Shown one piece after another: positions 1 to 11,299 of a stretch of DNA of 64,000 nucleotides. Numbering within the stretch: the first letter of the stretch is position 1; each line of letters begins with the position of its first letter. The DNA is from Triatoma infestans (Eukaryota; Arthropoda; Insecta; Hemiptera; Reduviidae). Under the pieces are notes generated by a model that saw only the letters and a list, made by a program, of their open reading frames with translations, did no database searches and was not told the origin of the DNA. The stretch covers positions 46,404 through 110,403 of the forward strand of contig JAAEAF010003359.1 in NCBI GenBank assembly GCA_011037195.1. The letters run 5' to 3'. Position numbers and translations under genes: made by a program.

Positions 1-318
1 AAATACAACAAACTTTTTTACAACCGGAAATTTATATCTTTATCTACACACTCCTAGTCTTCTCAGTGTATTCATGAGCATCGTTTTTTCTTCTTTAATT
101 GCCAAAGCAAGCATTCTAATTGCATCTTCGAATTCTTTTAATGCTCCATCTAGAGAAAACAAGCAGCTTCTCCTAGAATACCTTGAATGTATGTTTTCAG
201 AGTTAGAAAATATGATCAGTCAGAAAGGATACGCTTGTGAGAAAAATCGTGACTTCAGGTTGAACTATTTAAAACTTTATGCCGGAGGCCATTTCTACTT
301 TTTTTTTTTATGTTACAG
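1..318 (+). other. PSMD1 intron tail (no gene recognised)
   Basis: AT-rich sequence before the first recognisable PSMD1 exon. It ends in a polypyrimidine tract and an AG acceptor at 317-318. An open frame at 74-433 crosses the acceptor, but its part before 319 does not resemble PSMD1. I read it as intron; the upstream PSMD1 exons lie outside the window. Confidence 0.6.
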
Positions 319-2987
319 GATGAAGAAAAGAAGGAAGAAGAAGAGAAGAAGGAGAAAGAAAAGAAGGAAAAGGAAAAGGAAGAGGAGAAAAAGAAGGAAG
401 AGAAGAAACAAGAGCCAAACTTTGAAATTTTGAGCAATCCAGCTCGTGTCATGAAAAATCAGGTACAACACCCATAACCTCTAAAAAAATCATAAAAGTT
501 TACTATTAGCTCTTTCAATTATTATTTATATTTATAAACCAATATGTTATTTACATCATAAACCAATCATAATTTTTTTCTGTTTAAAGTTGAAGTTGGT
601 GTCTCTAGTCGATTCTGGCAGTTACATTCCACTGAAAGAAGTAAGTATTGGCGGTATTATAATGATGCGACACGTAAAAGCTGGCAGTGAGGATGAACAG
701 CTGGTCGAACCAGTAGCTGGTAAAGATTATTTCATTCAATTTTATACTTTATACAATTCTTGTTTTAGATTACAAAAAATATGATAAGAATATTTAGAGC
801 TTGTTTTGAAAGCACTATTAGGTCTTGTTGTAACAAATTCTTTTTTTCTTGACATGGTTTATATTCGGTTCTTGTTCCTGTCCACTGTAATAAAAACTTC
901 TTTCCATGTTTGTGGAAAGCATTTGTGTTTTAACGAGTGGTAAAGATTATTTCATTCAATTTTATACTTTGTACAATTCTTGTTTTTCAATTCTTTATTA
1001 CAAAAATATGATAAGAATATTTAGAGATTGTTTTGAAAGCACTATTAGGTCTTGTTGTAACAAATCTTTTCTTGACATGGTTTATATTCGGTTCTTGTTC
1101 CTGTCCACTGTAATAAACACTTCTTTCCATGTTTGTGGAAAGCATTTGTGTTTTAACGAGCTAAATAATAATATTCATACTGCGAAATAATGTCATGCCT
1201 ATTTTTACAGGCAGCTTTACTTACAACTATCGATTGGATTTTATTGACAGATATTCAGATAATAGCTCTATAAGAGAATTAAATGTAAAATAGTTCAACA
1301 AGAATGAAACGAGAACAAGAAATTAATTGAGTTAAACATATGTCAATTCAAGGAACAAAAAGACGCCACGAAAGTTGAGTGTTTAGGAATGTGGACCGCC
1401 AAGCTGAAGTATTTTGTATACTGGGTTCTATTCCCAGTCTTAGCTTTGGATTTTATTTGATGTCTTTTATATATATAATGTTGAGTAGTATATAGTAAAG
1501 AAAGTTTGCCATTCGCCTCCATCCACGATACCTAATCAGTAGCTGGACGTAAAGTATTATAAACGGGATTTTGATAAAATGTTTTCTAAACGTTTTTGCG
1601 AATTGAAATTTATGAAACAATTTTTTCTTTACTGATTTTAAATTTAATAATAAATTAATAATATTATCATAGATATATTTGCTATAGTAGCTTATATATG
1701 CCTTTAAATTGTGCCCAGTCCCCGGAGAAGTTACCATGCATATTTTCAATTATCTACGATCTTGAATCCACTAAAATAGGATCGAATTTCATTTCTGTTA
1801 AACTAACTTTTTTATCTAAACGAATATCAAGATATCAATCTAAACCAACAGTGATCACTTACTTTCAAGATTCAAGGGACTTCCACTGTCAACGCGCGGC
1901 TTTTTTTTTTTGTATAATTACAAAATTTCCCGGAAGAAGATAACCCTACAATAAATAATTTATTGTAATTAGGTCCAAAACTTTCTCGGATATAGTAAAA
2001 TATATGTATTTTGTTGGAATTTCAAATTTATTTTGTGTTTCCATAATAGGAGGAGTTTTAACTTTCTAAATTAATAGATCCTTGAGGCTGCATGTGTTTT
2101 TTAATTGTGATGAAAAATACATGCGATTATTTCGACAATGATAACTGAAATTATTATTGCATAATGATGAAAAGTAGTAGAATCCTCTTAAATTCTAGAG
2201 ATGTTCACTCGCTTAACTTTAGCATTTAAAAACAAGATTCAAATTCTTGTTGTGGCTCACACGGGGAGGTCCCGAGTTGGAGTCCCCAGTGCTGCACCTT
2301 ACATTTTTTTTCTTCCTAGGAGTCTTTACAGCTCACTGTCTGATGATGGAAAGTGTTGTCTGTAAAAAGAGAGCACTGTCCGGAGGCCGGCAGTGCACTG
2401 AGAAGGCTCCGGGTGCCAATGACCATAATAGCGTTGACGCGCTTAAAATAGAAAAAAAAAATTCTTATTACAAACAAAAAGCGGATATTTTTTATTTAAT
2501 TTTCAACCCAATTTACAGTTATATTTTAAAGTTATATTGTTCACAAATACAATCATTGTGTATATTAAAAATGTTTTTATTTTATCAAAATAATGTCTCA
2601 ACTCTGTACTAATGTATCAGCGAACATAATTAATATTTTTATCCAATCAAAATAAGTCATTCAAATACAGCATGTGACGTTATCTACTTGTTGAGAATCG
2701 GCCGCTTTAAAATTTTGGACATAATAATAACTTCAGCAGTTTTCTATTTTCATATTTTATAAACATGAGTTGGATTTATATAGAAATTCTTGTGGGAACA
2801 ATTTTTTTTTTTTATAAAAAATATTAATGGTCAATTAATATGTTCTTTTTAATTTATAATCTTGTTTATCGCGTTATTTAAATAAGTTTTAACTCAGATT
2901 ATCTATTCTATTGCAGCATTTGGACCAAAAGCTGAAGATGAAAAGGAACCAGATCCACCAGAACCATTTGAATATAACGAAGAGTAA
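319..2987 (+). CDS. PSMD1: 26S proteasome non-ATPase regulatory subunit 1 (Rpn2), C-terminal exons, 5' partial
   Basis: C-terminal 114 aa of the proteasome base scaffold subunit Rpn2/PSMD1, which helps dock ubiquitin receptors on the 19S particle in cytosol and nucleus. Coding exons are 319-462, 590-719 and 2917-2987; all introns are GT...AG and the frame is kept across both joins. Exon 319-462 encodes a lysine/glutamate-rich KEKE stretch, then QEPNFEILSNPARVM. The next exon holds the conserved SIGGIIMMRHV and EDEQLVEPVA segments. The last encodes FGPKAEDEKEPDPPEPFEYN and a TAA stop. The order and these motifs match the known PSMD1 tail closely. The final intron (720-2916) carries a tandem duplication that includes the splice donor, plus two SINE fragments. 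Upstream exons are off the window edge. Probably functional, as no break is visible. Confidence 0.93.
718..1160 (+). repeat. Tandem duplication (2 x about 221 bp) including a splice donor
   Basis: Two direct copies, 718-937 and 938-1160, both start TGGTAAAGATTATTTCATTC and both end in TTTTAACGAG. Copy 1 begins at the last bases of the second PSMD1 exon in this window, so its GTAAAG is the natural donor and copy 2 carries a duplicate donor 220 bp downstream. The copies differ by scattered substitutions and short indels, so the event is not brand new. Confidence 0.9.
1388..1545 (+). mobile_element. SINE-B fragment (tRNA-like)
   Basis: Contains a B-box-like TGGGTTCTATTCCCAG at about 1422-1437, then a body (TATAGTAAAG, then GTTTGCCATTCGCCTCC) that matches the - strand copy at 29245-29535. 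The matching order of head and body in two places supports one tRNA-related SINE family. The A box is missing or decayed here. Confidence 0.55.
2250..2460 (+). mobile_element. SINE-A copy 1 (tRNA-derived SINE)
   Basis: Carries the family body: CTTCCTAGGAGTC, CAGCTCACTGTC, GAGCACTGTCCGGAGGCCGG, AAGGCTCCGGGTGCCAATGA, GACGCGC, then an A-rich tail. The head keeps a decayed B box (GAGTTGGAGTCCC) but no clear A box. It lies in the PSMD1 intron, in the sense direction. Confidence 0.8.
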
Positions 2988-3163
2988 AAAAATAATATTT
3001 ATGCAACTCTTGATGTTTATGGCAATTGTTTTATAAACGATTATTATTATTGTTTTTTTATTATTATTATTAAAATTACACTCTCTATAGCTTATTATTA
3101 GAATACCTTAATTATTAATTCATGTTATATTTTAGCATCAATGTATGTCATCTTTAAGATTCT

Positions 3164-3169
3164 AATAAA
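3164..3169 (+). promoter_or_regulatory. Likely PSMD1 polyadenylation signal
   Basis: AATAAA 177 bp after the PSMD1 stop codon, with further overlapping AATAAA-like words just downstream. This is the first strong cluster after the stop. Confidence 0.6.
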
Positions 3170-3212
3170 TAAATAAAATAGCGCCTTCCTCGTCGTTGTC
3201 TATTAATTGTAA

Positions 3213-3213
<1 letters not shown>

Positions 3214-3256
<43 letters not shown>
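3214..3256. repeat. (ATT)n microsatellite
   Basis: Uninterrupted TTATTATTA run in the PSMD1/CHCHD2 intergenic region. Confidence 0.95.
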
Positions 3257-3257
<1 letters not shown>

Positions 3258-3850
3258 GAAGTTACTGACACTTTAAACTTCCCTTCCTTTCTTCTTTGAT
3301 ATAATTTTCAGAGTCATAAGGAAATGTTAAATAAAGTATTTGAACTTTGATATAATATCGAGCTAAATTTATTTCCAATCAGTTTCGATATAGAACTTAG
3401 GAGGTCCAATATGCTTCTATCCTAAAGCATATGTAGTGAAACCGCTTGTGTCTGGTATGATTATTCCTGATTGCTGCTATTCATCCGAATCATTTGTTTA
3501 ATTTATTAATAAAATAACAACAATTGAAAGAAAATTTCATTAGGATTGTAGTAAATGGTATATTTTTATTGCAACATACATGGAACAATACTTTAGTTTT
3601 CTTTTCATTCCTTCTGCATTGCTGCTGAACCTTTTACAATGAATTTTTATTATTTTAAGGTTGAAAACGGCATGCATTTTTAATCATATCCTAGAAAAAT
3701 ATGGTTAAAAGTGAATTAATGGTGCTGAATTACATTATGGGATGCTATAAGAAAACTTCTTGAAATTTACAGATAGAACCTGGTGACTTTCTTGTTAATT
3801 AGAATAATAAACATTTTTTACAATTAGAAACCCATAATTTCTATGGTTTA
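3257..3850. other. Intergenic AT-rich sequence
   Basis: Between the PSMD1 poly(A) region and the large inverted-repeat element. No coding frame, RNA gene or recognisable repeat was seen. Confidence 0.6.
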
Positions 3851-4225
3851 AAATAAATCGGGGTTGCATAATTAACAAAAAAAAATAAAAAGAAATTTCA
3901 GGAACACCATTATGATTATGACTTCATGACTAATGAATATCAAAAACAAAGTAAAATACAGGAAATGGCATTAAAGAAAAAAAAAATCAGTATTAGTTCC
4001 AAAATCTGCTATAAGAGAGGGCGAACTTAAGCGGCATTTCTTTGCTTGCTGCATGCCGGCGGCTTTCTTTGGTAGCTTTTAGGGCTAAGTTTTTTGTTTA
4101 ATTTCATTCATTAAACATGGCAAGGCTGTTGTAAATTCAGTTCTGCAACTAAATTTTGTTTCTAGAACAATATTTAAAGAAATTTCTCATGGGTGCCTCT
4201 CTATTGTGGCAGTTTTTAGAATGAA

Positions 4226-4263
<38 letters not shown>

Positions 4264-5635
4264 AGTCACTTTCTGTATTTTATTTTGATTAAACACTATT
4301 TTTCTTGGTTTCATTGAGGAAAGAATAATGTATTAATTTTATTAGTTTTTTTAAGGTATATTTTCCATAAAAATAGATCTGTAAGTTTCAACTACACCAA
4401 AGCATACAACTTATACTTAAAAATTTCAACATATTAAAGCATAGGGGGACTGGTAGATAGTTAAGAATAATTTTCTTCTTTTTTTACAATATAAATCAAT
4501 TAAAATAATAAATACATATTGTAAAACAATGATTTACAAGTGTTTTTAAATATAATTACCATAAAGGAGTTCAATAAATAAATAATGCATTTGGCCAATC
4601 ACCACTGAGTGAGATGACTCTTCTAGGTCAACTTAGAAGAGTTTTAATTGTTGGTATTTTGATCGATTTTTCTTGAAACAATAAGCTTTACTTTAAAAAA
4701 TACAACTTTCTTAAAAAAAAAAAATATTTTGGACAAATTTTGAAAAACTTGGACAAACAAGATATTTTTGTACAAGTTTTTTTTTGCGGCTGATAGCAAG
4801 TTAAAATCTATTTAATGTTGATGTTAAAAATGGTATTACTCGAAAGAAATTATTACATTCTCATTGGTTTAAAAAAACTTTTGATGCCAGGCATATAGTA
4901 TTAAAACATAAAAAAAATAATCCAATGAAAAAATAGTATTTCGAAAATTTTGGATTTTTCTGTTTTACATATATGTATAAAGCTGGCCGAAAATGTTTTG
5001 AATTTGCAATATTTCAGAAAAACATCGTAAAAGAACATCAGCTCTTTGCATCATTCTGCTATTATGAAACTGATAATTAATATTAACATGAATATCACAA
5101 GTTAGTAATTAAATTAATATGAAAATCCTATCAGGCAACACTTGTGCCTACAGTTTATATTAAATTATACTAATTTTTATCCTGGATTTTCATAAAATAG
5201 CGAAATTGATGAGTATATACAGTTGGGTGATATATATATATATATATATAATAAACTAATTGAACTAATTTAAAAAAATAATAAATTCATTCTCAAAACT
5301 CCCACAGTAGAGCGGCACCCATGAGAAATTTCTTTAAATATTCTAAAAACGCAATTTGGTTCCAGAACTGAATTTGCAACAACATGCCGACGAATGAATA
5401 AAATTAAAATAAAAAAAATAGTTCCAAAAGCTACCGAAGAAGGCCGGCATGCAGCAAGCAAAGAAATTTCGCTTAAGTTCGCCCTATTATGGCAAATTTT
5501 GGAACTAATTTTCACTGATTTTTTTTTTTTCTTTTCCTGCATTTTACTTTGTTTTTGATATTCATAAGTCATAATCATAAAGGTGTTCCTGAAATTTCTT
5601 TGTATTTTTGTTAATTATGCAATCCCGATTTATTT
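3851..5635. mobile_element. Foldback-like element with about 370 bp inverted terminal arms
   Basis: The left arm (about 3851-4230, starting AAATAAATCGGGGTTGCATA) reappears in reverse complement at about 5281-5635. Matching landmarks include AACACC..TATGATTATGACTT, GGGCGAACTTAAGCG, GCTTGCTGCATGCCGG, ATTTCTCATGGGTGCC and GAATG. The interior of about 1.05 kb starts with a 31 nt T run (4229-4259), has a (TA)n tract at 5230-5251, and shows no transposase. It could be a non-autonomous DNA transposon with long terminal inverted repeats, or two copies of one repeat in opposite directions. No clear target-site duplication was found. Confidence 0.7.
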
Positions 5636-5911
5636 GGGTGATATATATATATATATTATGTATATAATATATACATCAATGAAATGTCCTAAAGTTAGCT
5701 GTTGTCTATCCTAAACTAAGTTAGCTTCGATTTATATAACATAGACAACATTCAGTTCCTTATAATTATTATGTATTTCTTAATTTCTTTTCTACTTTTT
5801 TTTGTTTATTAACGGAGCGCTAATCGGGTGCGTCTCTCGCAGTATGCCTTGAGCCGGCCCTGTTAATTAGTAATTTCATTAAAAATTACATTACATTATT
5901 TTGTATTTATA

Positions 5912-8467
5912 CTACTGACCATGTTTCTTCATACACTTTCTGAAGACATCACCTAGTGCTTGGCACATTGTTAAATCATCTTCATGTTGTGCACATTCAA
6001 GAAGCTGAATTATTTCATAAGCGCAAGGTCCTTGGGGCGGCGGTTCTTGGGCTGCAACTGCCCCGCCTCCTCCGCCTCCGCTTCCACTTCCTTCACCACC
6101 GCTGAACATTCCTGTTATACCCGCACCTACAGCATGTCCCTGCAAACAAAATTACCTTATAATTATAGAATTTGAACAATGAAATCCAAATGGAAATATA
6201 TCAGCACATACGACAAAAACAAAACAGTTTCTTGGAATCAATTTTCTTCCCAGCAAACTGGTCCACATTAGGACTCTATTTATTATAAATCCAGAGCCTA
6301 CCTAGTTGCCCCCAATAATAGCAATCATTCAGTGTTCAACTCATCTTAACTAGCCAGTAATGAAAGGAGCGAGGATTTTTGAATTACATTTTATTAAAAT
6401 TATTTTAAATACAACTGAAACACTTGAACTGTTTATTCATACTTTCCTTCATTAAGTGTGATAATGAATAAGAACAGTTCACAAATAATCAGAACTCAAA
6501 TATTTGTTCATTTTATTTTTGCTAAGTGGCATGAACATTTGACGTTTCATCAAAGTTCAACTAAAAATTTGGCATTATTTCCAGGTCGTTGCATTTAGCA
6601 TCTAGGGTGCGCATTAACTTTTTTTTTACTAATTTTCAGCTCCATGGAAAATGAAACCGGCCCGAAACCGGTCGATGACCACAAAAAGAAGCAGGCTATT
6701 ACGGAAAATATCTCTGAATAGGTCTTATAGGTGATTGCGGACCTATCCACATATTCAACTTGCTATGCATTTGCAGGACTATGATTTGGCATAAACATAC
6801 GAACCTATAACAGACTGTTATTTTGGTTGCACCCAAATTTTCGTTATTCTGGCAGATTTAATTTTCGATATTATTTAGTTTATAAAAAAAATCTTTTTTT
6901 AAAGTATTTTTTTTTCAAAACCTGTCCTGTTAGAAGTAATTTATTTTTGCGATTGTTAATGTAAATATGAAAACAGAAAAAATTTCTTCCCAGGTAGTAA
7001 AGAAAAAATACAAAATACAAAATTTTTTGGCAAGTGTAATGGAAATAGATTTATTATACAAGGAGCTGCTGAAAGAAGGGAAGAGACTAGCAGCAATTGA
7101 ATGCTAAAGTAAGATCCCATAAAAGAGAAAGTACAAAAGCCAAAGGCTTTATGGCAGAAGGCATGGAAGAAAACAGAATGGAATGGTTGGTCACTTCAAT
7201 AGAATGGAATATGGCAAAATTACCAAGGTAGATAAATGCTATTACCTAGGTAAATGCTAAAGTGCAGGGCAGAAGACTAAGAGATAGATCTAGAAGTAAA
7301 TGGATTTGAAAGTGTCCAAAATATGTTGATCAAGAGAGAATTAGATTGATAAGAAATTGATGCGTCTTAAACTTAAAATAATAATAACATTATAGTGATC
7401 ACTCTCACCACTGCTGATCCTACAGCCACGCCACCTGCTGTTGCTGCCATGTCTCTAAACAAACTTCTACTACTACCTGGTGGTTTTTGTTGTACTCGAG
7501 GTGGCGGAGGTGCAGTCCTGGTGGGTACTGATTTGCTGGTGATGAAAATTTTAAATTTGTACGTTTAGTTAATGTAATAGGATCTATATTTCCTATTTCT
7601 AGTCAATTAATTAACTTATGCTATTCAGTAAGCGATGTAGTGCCATCACTAAGGAAGATGTAATGCCATCGCTCTGCTTAGATGTATATCTTCAAATGGG
7701 CATAAAGGCTTGTCAGATAGCAATTTTGAATTAGGGGAGTTAACTTGCCGCAGTTTCCATAAACGTGTAGTCGTTGCATTTAGCATCTAGGGTGCGTATT
7801 AACTTTTTTTTTACTAATTTTCAGCTTCATGGAAAATGAAAATGAATTTTCCAAAAAATAAGAGCTAGAGACGGTGCCTTGTAAGGAGGGCTAGACAGTA
7901 AAATAAATATTTCTCCCCAAAACTTTGCTAAAAAAGAAATCAATGAGAAATGCTCATTTTCTCTTAAAAGCTGTAATAATATCTTCGCTAATTTCTCAAT
8001 TATGTATTTGCCTTCTTAATGAAGAAGATTTACCACTAAGAAATGCAGTCGAGCAAAAAAAAATGTCTGTGTCCGCTGGTATATAAGAAAGTGCATTATT
8101 AGAATTATCTCTGAGCTGAGGGAAACCACAACTTCTCCGCATCTTATTGTAAAAGAACAAAAAATGTATATAATCTTAGTAAGTAGAGAAGTTTGAATAA
8201 TTCCTGTGATACTTCAGGATGATTTCCCTAAAGTATACTTGGTATCGATAATAAAACATTATTGTTCTCTTATTAATAATGTGTGATTAAACTATTCAAC
8301 CTCATTACCTCAATTCAAAACAGAGTTTTTTAAATGGTCTAATAGATTTTTTATTTGAGATCAATCATATTCTCTAGTTATATTCTACTTATATGAGATT
8401 ACCTATATGGCCTTGAAGGTACCCTCGGGGGTGGTGACTCCCTTCCAGGAGATCTTCTTCGAGACAT
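5912..8467 (-). CDS. CHCHD2: Coiled-coil-helix-coiled-coil-helix protein, CHCHD2/CHCHD10 family
   Basis: Complete 139 aa gene in three coding exons: 8467-8403, 7535-7409 and 6139-5912, all with GT/AG introns and preserved phase. The N-terminus MSRRRSPGRE plus a Pro/Arg-rich stretch resembles the mitochondrial presequence of this family. Residues about 50-75 are the hydrophobic Gly/Ala segment (MAATAGGVAVGSAV joined to GHAVGAGITGMFSGG). A glycine run follows, then a twin CX9C domain with cysteines at 103, 113, 123 and 133. The family works in the mitochondrial intermembrane space, linked to cristae organisation, respiration and stress signalling. The twin CX9C motif is oxidised by the Mia40 import route. 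Insects usually have one gene covering CHCHD2/CHCHD10, so the exact paralogue name is uncertain. Convergent with PSMD1. Confidence 0.93.
6586..6656 (+). repeat. Intronic direct repeat, copy 1
   Basis: A segment of about 70 bp starting TCGTTGCATTTAGCATCTAG and containing an oligo-T run and TTTTCAGCT. It recurs almost unchanged at 7771-7840 in the next intron of the same gene. In this copy it runs straight into a partial copy of the hammerhead-like foldback family. Confidence 0.85.
6655..6722 (+). repeat. Partial copy (A) of the hammerhead-like foldback family
   Basis: Keeps only the 3' half of the motif (GAAACCGGTCGATGACCAC, then AAGCAGGCTATTACGGAAAAT and CTCTGA). The CTGAAGA half and stem II are absent, so no ribozyme fold is expected here. 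Confidence 0.75.
7771..7840 (+). repeat. Intronic direct repeat, copy 2
   Basis: Second copy of the segment at 6586-6656, with only a few substitutions. The downstream flank differs from copy 1. Confidence 0.85.
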
Positions 8468-8709
8468 AAACTTACCAAGATTTAATATTCTTTATCCTAA
8501 AATTTCATCTGTTTTTATACTAACATGTGATTTTACTTCATTAATTATACATATCCTAGCAACAACTAAAATATTTATTATATATATTTTCATTAAAACA
8601 AAGACCGTCTTCAATTTAACAATCTGTAGATAAATAAAACATATGGGTATTCATCAAACACTTTTAAATGAATAAAAATGAAATTTAAATAAATATAATC
8701 ACTACTTGT

Positions 8710-8870
8710 TCGGTGTTCATGCCGAATAATACGTCTATTGGCCAAGGTGTTTTCCAAAGCACGAAGAGGAGGAATCCACAATACATTTATTTATAAATTG
8801 CGAACATCGTTACACTCTCTGTTATAACAAATTATTTTGCCAAATTTTGTCTAAAAAATAAATAATCTTG
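8710..8870 (+). mobile_element. Probable LINE C-terminal zinc-knuckle remnant
   Basis: One frame reads HEEEESTIHLFINCEHRYTL, which resembles the ExxxxHxxxxC part of the C-terminal knuckle of R1/jockey-type LINE polyproteins. The region is short and decayed. Confidence 0.4.
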
Positions 8871-10450
8871 AAATAATAATTATAATGTTGTGGTTTTTTA
8901 TGTGGATGATATTTTATGTAGAGGTTTTTTTTAGAGAGTCCCAAACTATGTTTTATTGTAAGTAAATTAAATCATCACATAATTTCATTTCCCATACTTC
9001 TATAAATTACCAAAACGAATACCAAAGAAGGAATAGCAATTTACAATTACACTATCTCTATTAATAAATACTGTTATACGAAACACATGTAATTTATTAA
9101 TTAAGGTAAGGCGTAAATTAATCCAACACACAAATTAATGGTAGAAGAAAAAACTATCAAATTTACTGGAATTGTATTCATCAAATTATTTGCAATAACT
9201 TTAGGTCAATATTCGTTTACATTTATTCTACACTTTTACCGAATCCATTATGCCCAGTACAATTCGGCACACTTTTACTAGTTTCTATCAATTATATGTT
9301 CATTATTCGGAGAATATCGCCGGACTATTAATAATAATGTTTTTATTATCATTTTCTTAGAGCAAAGAATTTGAAACCATTTTAAAATTTAAAAAGTTAA
9401 ATCTTCAAAATATATATACTTTTTAGGATGATATACGAGTATGTATTTTTTAGGATGTTATATTTCAAGAAATATATATTTTTTAGGAGCAAATTTCAAA
9501 TTGTATAAAATATGCTTTGCATTTGCATGATATAAATATTCCATATTCCAGAACCAACTACTCTACAATAGTCCTTTGTACAGAATTAGAAGAGGAAACA
9601 AATTTTATTATGTCGACTTTCATTATGATACCTTCCACTTATTTAACTCATTTAAACAGCAGATCAAAAATAATTTATCAACCAGCAACAGATTATCTCA
9701 ATAAACATATAACTTGGTGTAAGTGTTTGTTGTATCTGCCAGGGTTTCTATTTGTATTGAATTAGTGTTGTATAAACGTTTCGTTTTATTGATGTAGGTT
9801 TTTTGTTTTATGCCGCAAACGTGTTTGTATAGGCCTATTATGTATATCTACTTTATGTATATTTTGAGTATATCTATTTTGTATATTTGTGAATATAAAC
9901 AGCATTTGTGAACAATGCATAAAGGGGTTAACTGCCCGTATAAATAAATAAATAGATAAATAAATAAATATGAAAGTCATTTCTCTTTACAAAACAAGAT
10001 AAACTGCTTTTCTTTAATTAAAGCCCTTGCAGATCTCTTACAATGTTTAAAAACTTTAATTGGCATTTTTTATGTAAAAATGTTCTCATTCTAATTAAAA
10101 AATTGTAAATAAAATCAATTATTTCGTTATCTTTTAAATAACCATCTAAAAGAGACAAAAAAAAAGACATCTTTAATCGCAATGTACTTTTTCTAAGCTA
10201 TATTGAAAAGTAGTGATACGAATTAAAAAAAAAAGTATAAATTCAATGCTTAACTATTTAGAGTTGAGCTATTTCAATTGTAATTATAAGAATTAAAAAA
10301 AAAAATAAAGTACATACTCAAGGCGCTGATTTTTGTTTATTATTACCAGTTAGACTATATAATATATACTGGTAATTAGACTTCATCCTATGCCATTCCA
10401 TTGGAATAATAAGACTTTATTTTAAGAGACTAATAACATTTTTACACTTT
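8871..10450. other. AT-rich intergenic sequence
   Basis: Upstream of CHCHD2. It holds three nearby TTTTTTAGGA-containing segments at 9420-9490 and a short (AAAT)n run near 9945-9970. Open frames at 9517-9765 (+) and 9786-9980 (-) resemble nothing I know. No gene is supported. Confidence 0.5.
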
Positions 10451-10453
10451 TAC

Positions 10454-11098
10454 TATCAGACCTTGTCGGGATCTGAATGGGTTAATGCTTTACAGCTCAA
10501 CATTAACTACGCTCCGCTCCGTGGTGTTCCTGGAGTTATCGGCCAGTCAGCAGAAGAAGTTGTACCCCTCTGCCGCAGATGCGGTAGAGAGAACGAAACA
10601 CCAGCCCATGTGCTGGGAAACTGTCCTCATAACATGCTTCTGGTGACAAGGCGTCATCATAGGGTGAAGCATGCCATCATGGTTCTATTGAAGGAGAAAC
10701 GGTACACCTGTTTTGAGGAGGTATATGGAATAGACGACGACGGCTCGTCACGATACGCTGACATAATTGCTTTCGAGAATATGTAAGCGAGCCTATATTA
10801 TAGATCCGACAGTTCGCTATGAAAGCAATGACAAAGATCAAGCAGCCAATGTAGCAGCGGAAAAGAAGAAGATATACGAGAAGTGTATCAAATATTTCCG
10901 GAGAAATATAGAGAGAGATTTGGAGAGAGGGACTTTGAAGTCCGAGGGTTATGGTTCGGCTCGAGAGGAGCAATCCCAAAAAAAACTTCTCAATTTTTTG
11001 ACGAAATCGGTATTGAACCGACCAAACTGACTCCTCTGGTTGAGGGAATTTTGTTGGACACGCTAGCTATAGTCGGTAACCATATTTACAGCTAGTAT
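10454..11098 (+). pseudogene. R2-like LINE remnant: zinc knuckle and restriction-like endonuclease
   Basis: 3' end of a non-LTR retrotransposon polyprotein with the endonuclease located after the reverse transcriptase. Visible motifs: CRRCGRENETPAHVLGNC (CCHC knuckle), a following RRHHRVKHA segment, then RYADIIAFEN and AYIIDPTVRYES (PD-(D/E)XK catalytic region). After that come AAEKKKIYEKCIKYFRRN, then LWFGSRGAIPK..QFFDEIGI before a stop at about 11095. At least two frameshifts (near 10785 and between 10885 and 10960) and 5' truncation make it a pseudogene. An AATAAA at about 11294-11299 may mark the 3' end. The host site specificity of classical R2 is not implied. Confidence 0.8.
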
Positions 11099-11299
11099 GC
11101 ACAATGAGTGGATTGATTTGTTTTAATTCTAATTACTACTCATGTATATCTTAACGTGGACAAATACATTGTACATAACATTAATAACATCAATGTCTTT
11201 ATTAGTCTCCAGATGTCTCACGATTGATTAGTATGCTGTGTTTTAGCAACATAATGTAATTAAGCAGCTCCACTTTTGTAATTTGTTTTTTACAATAAA

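Noticed and set aside
255..452. Open frame on the - strand rich in Ser/Phe
   Set aside because: It is the antisense of the lysine/glutamate-rich PSMD1 exon, a by-product of its purine-rich composition.
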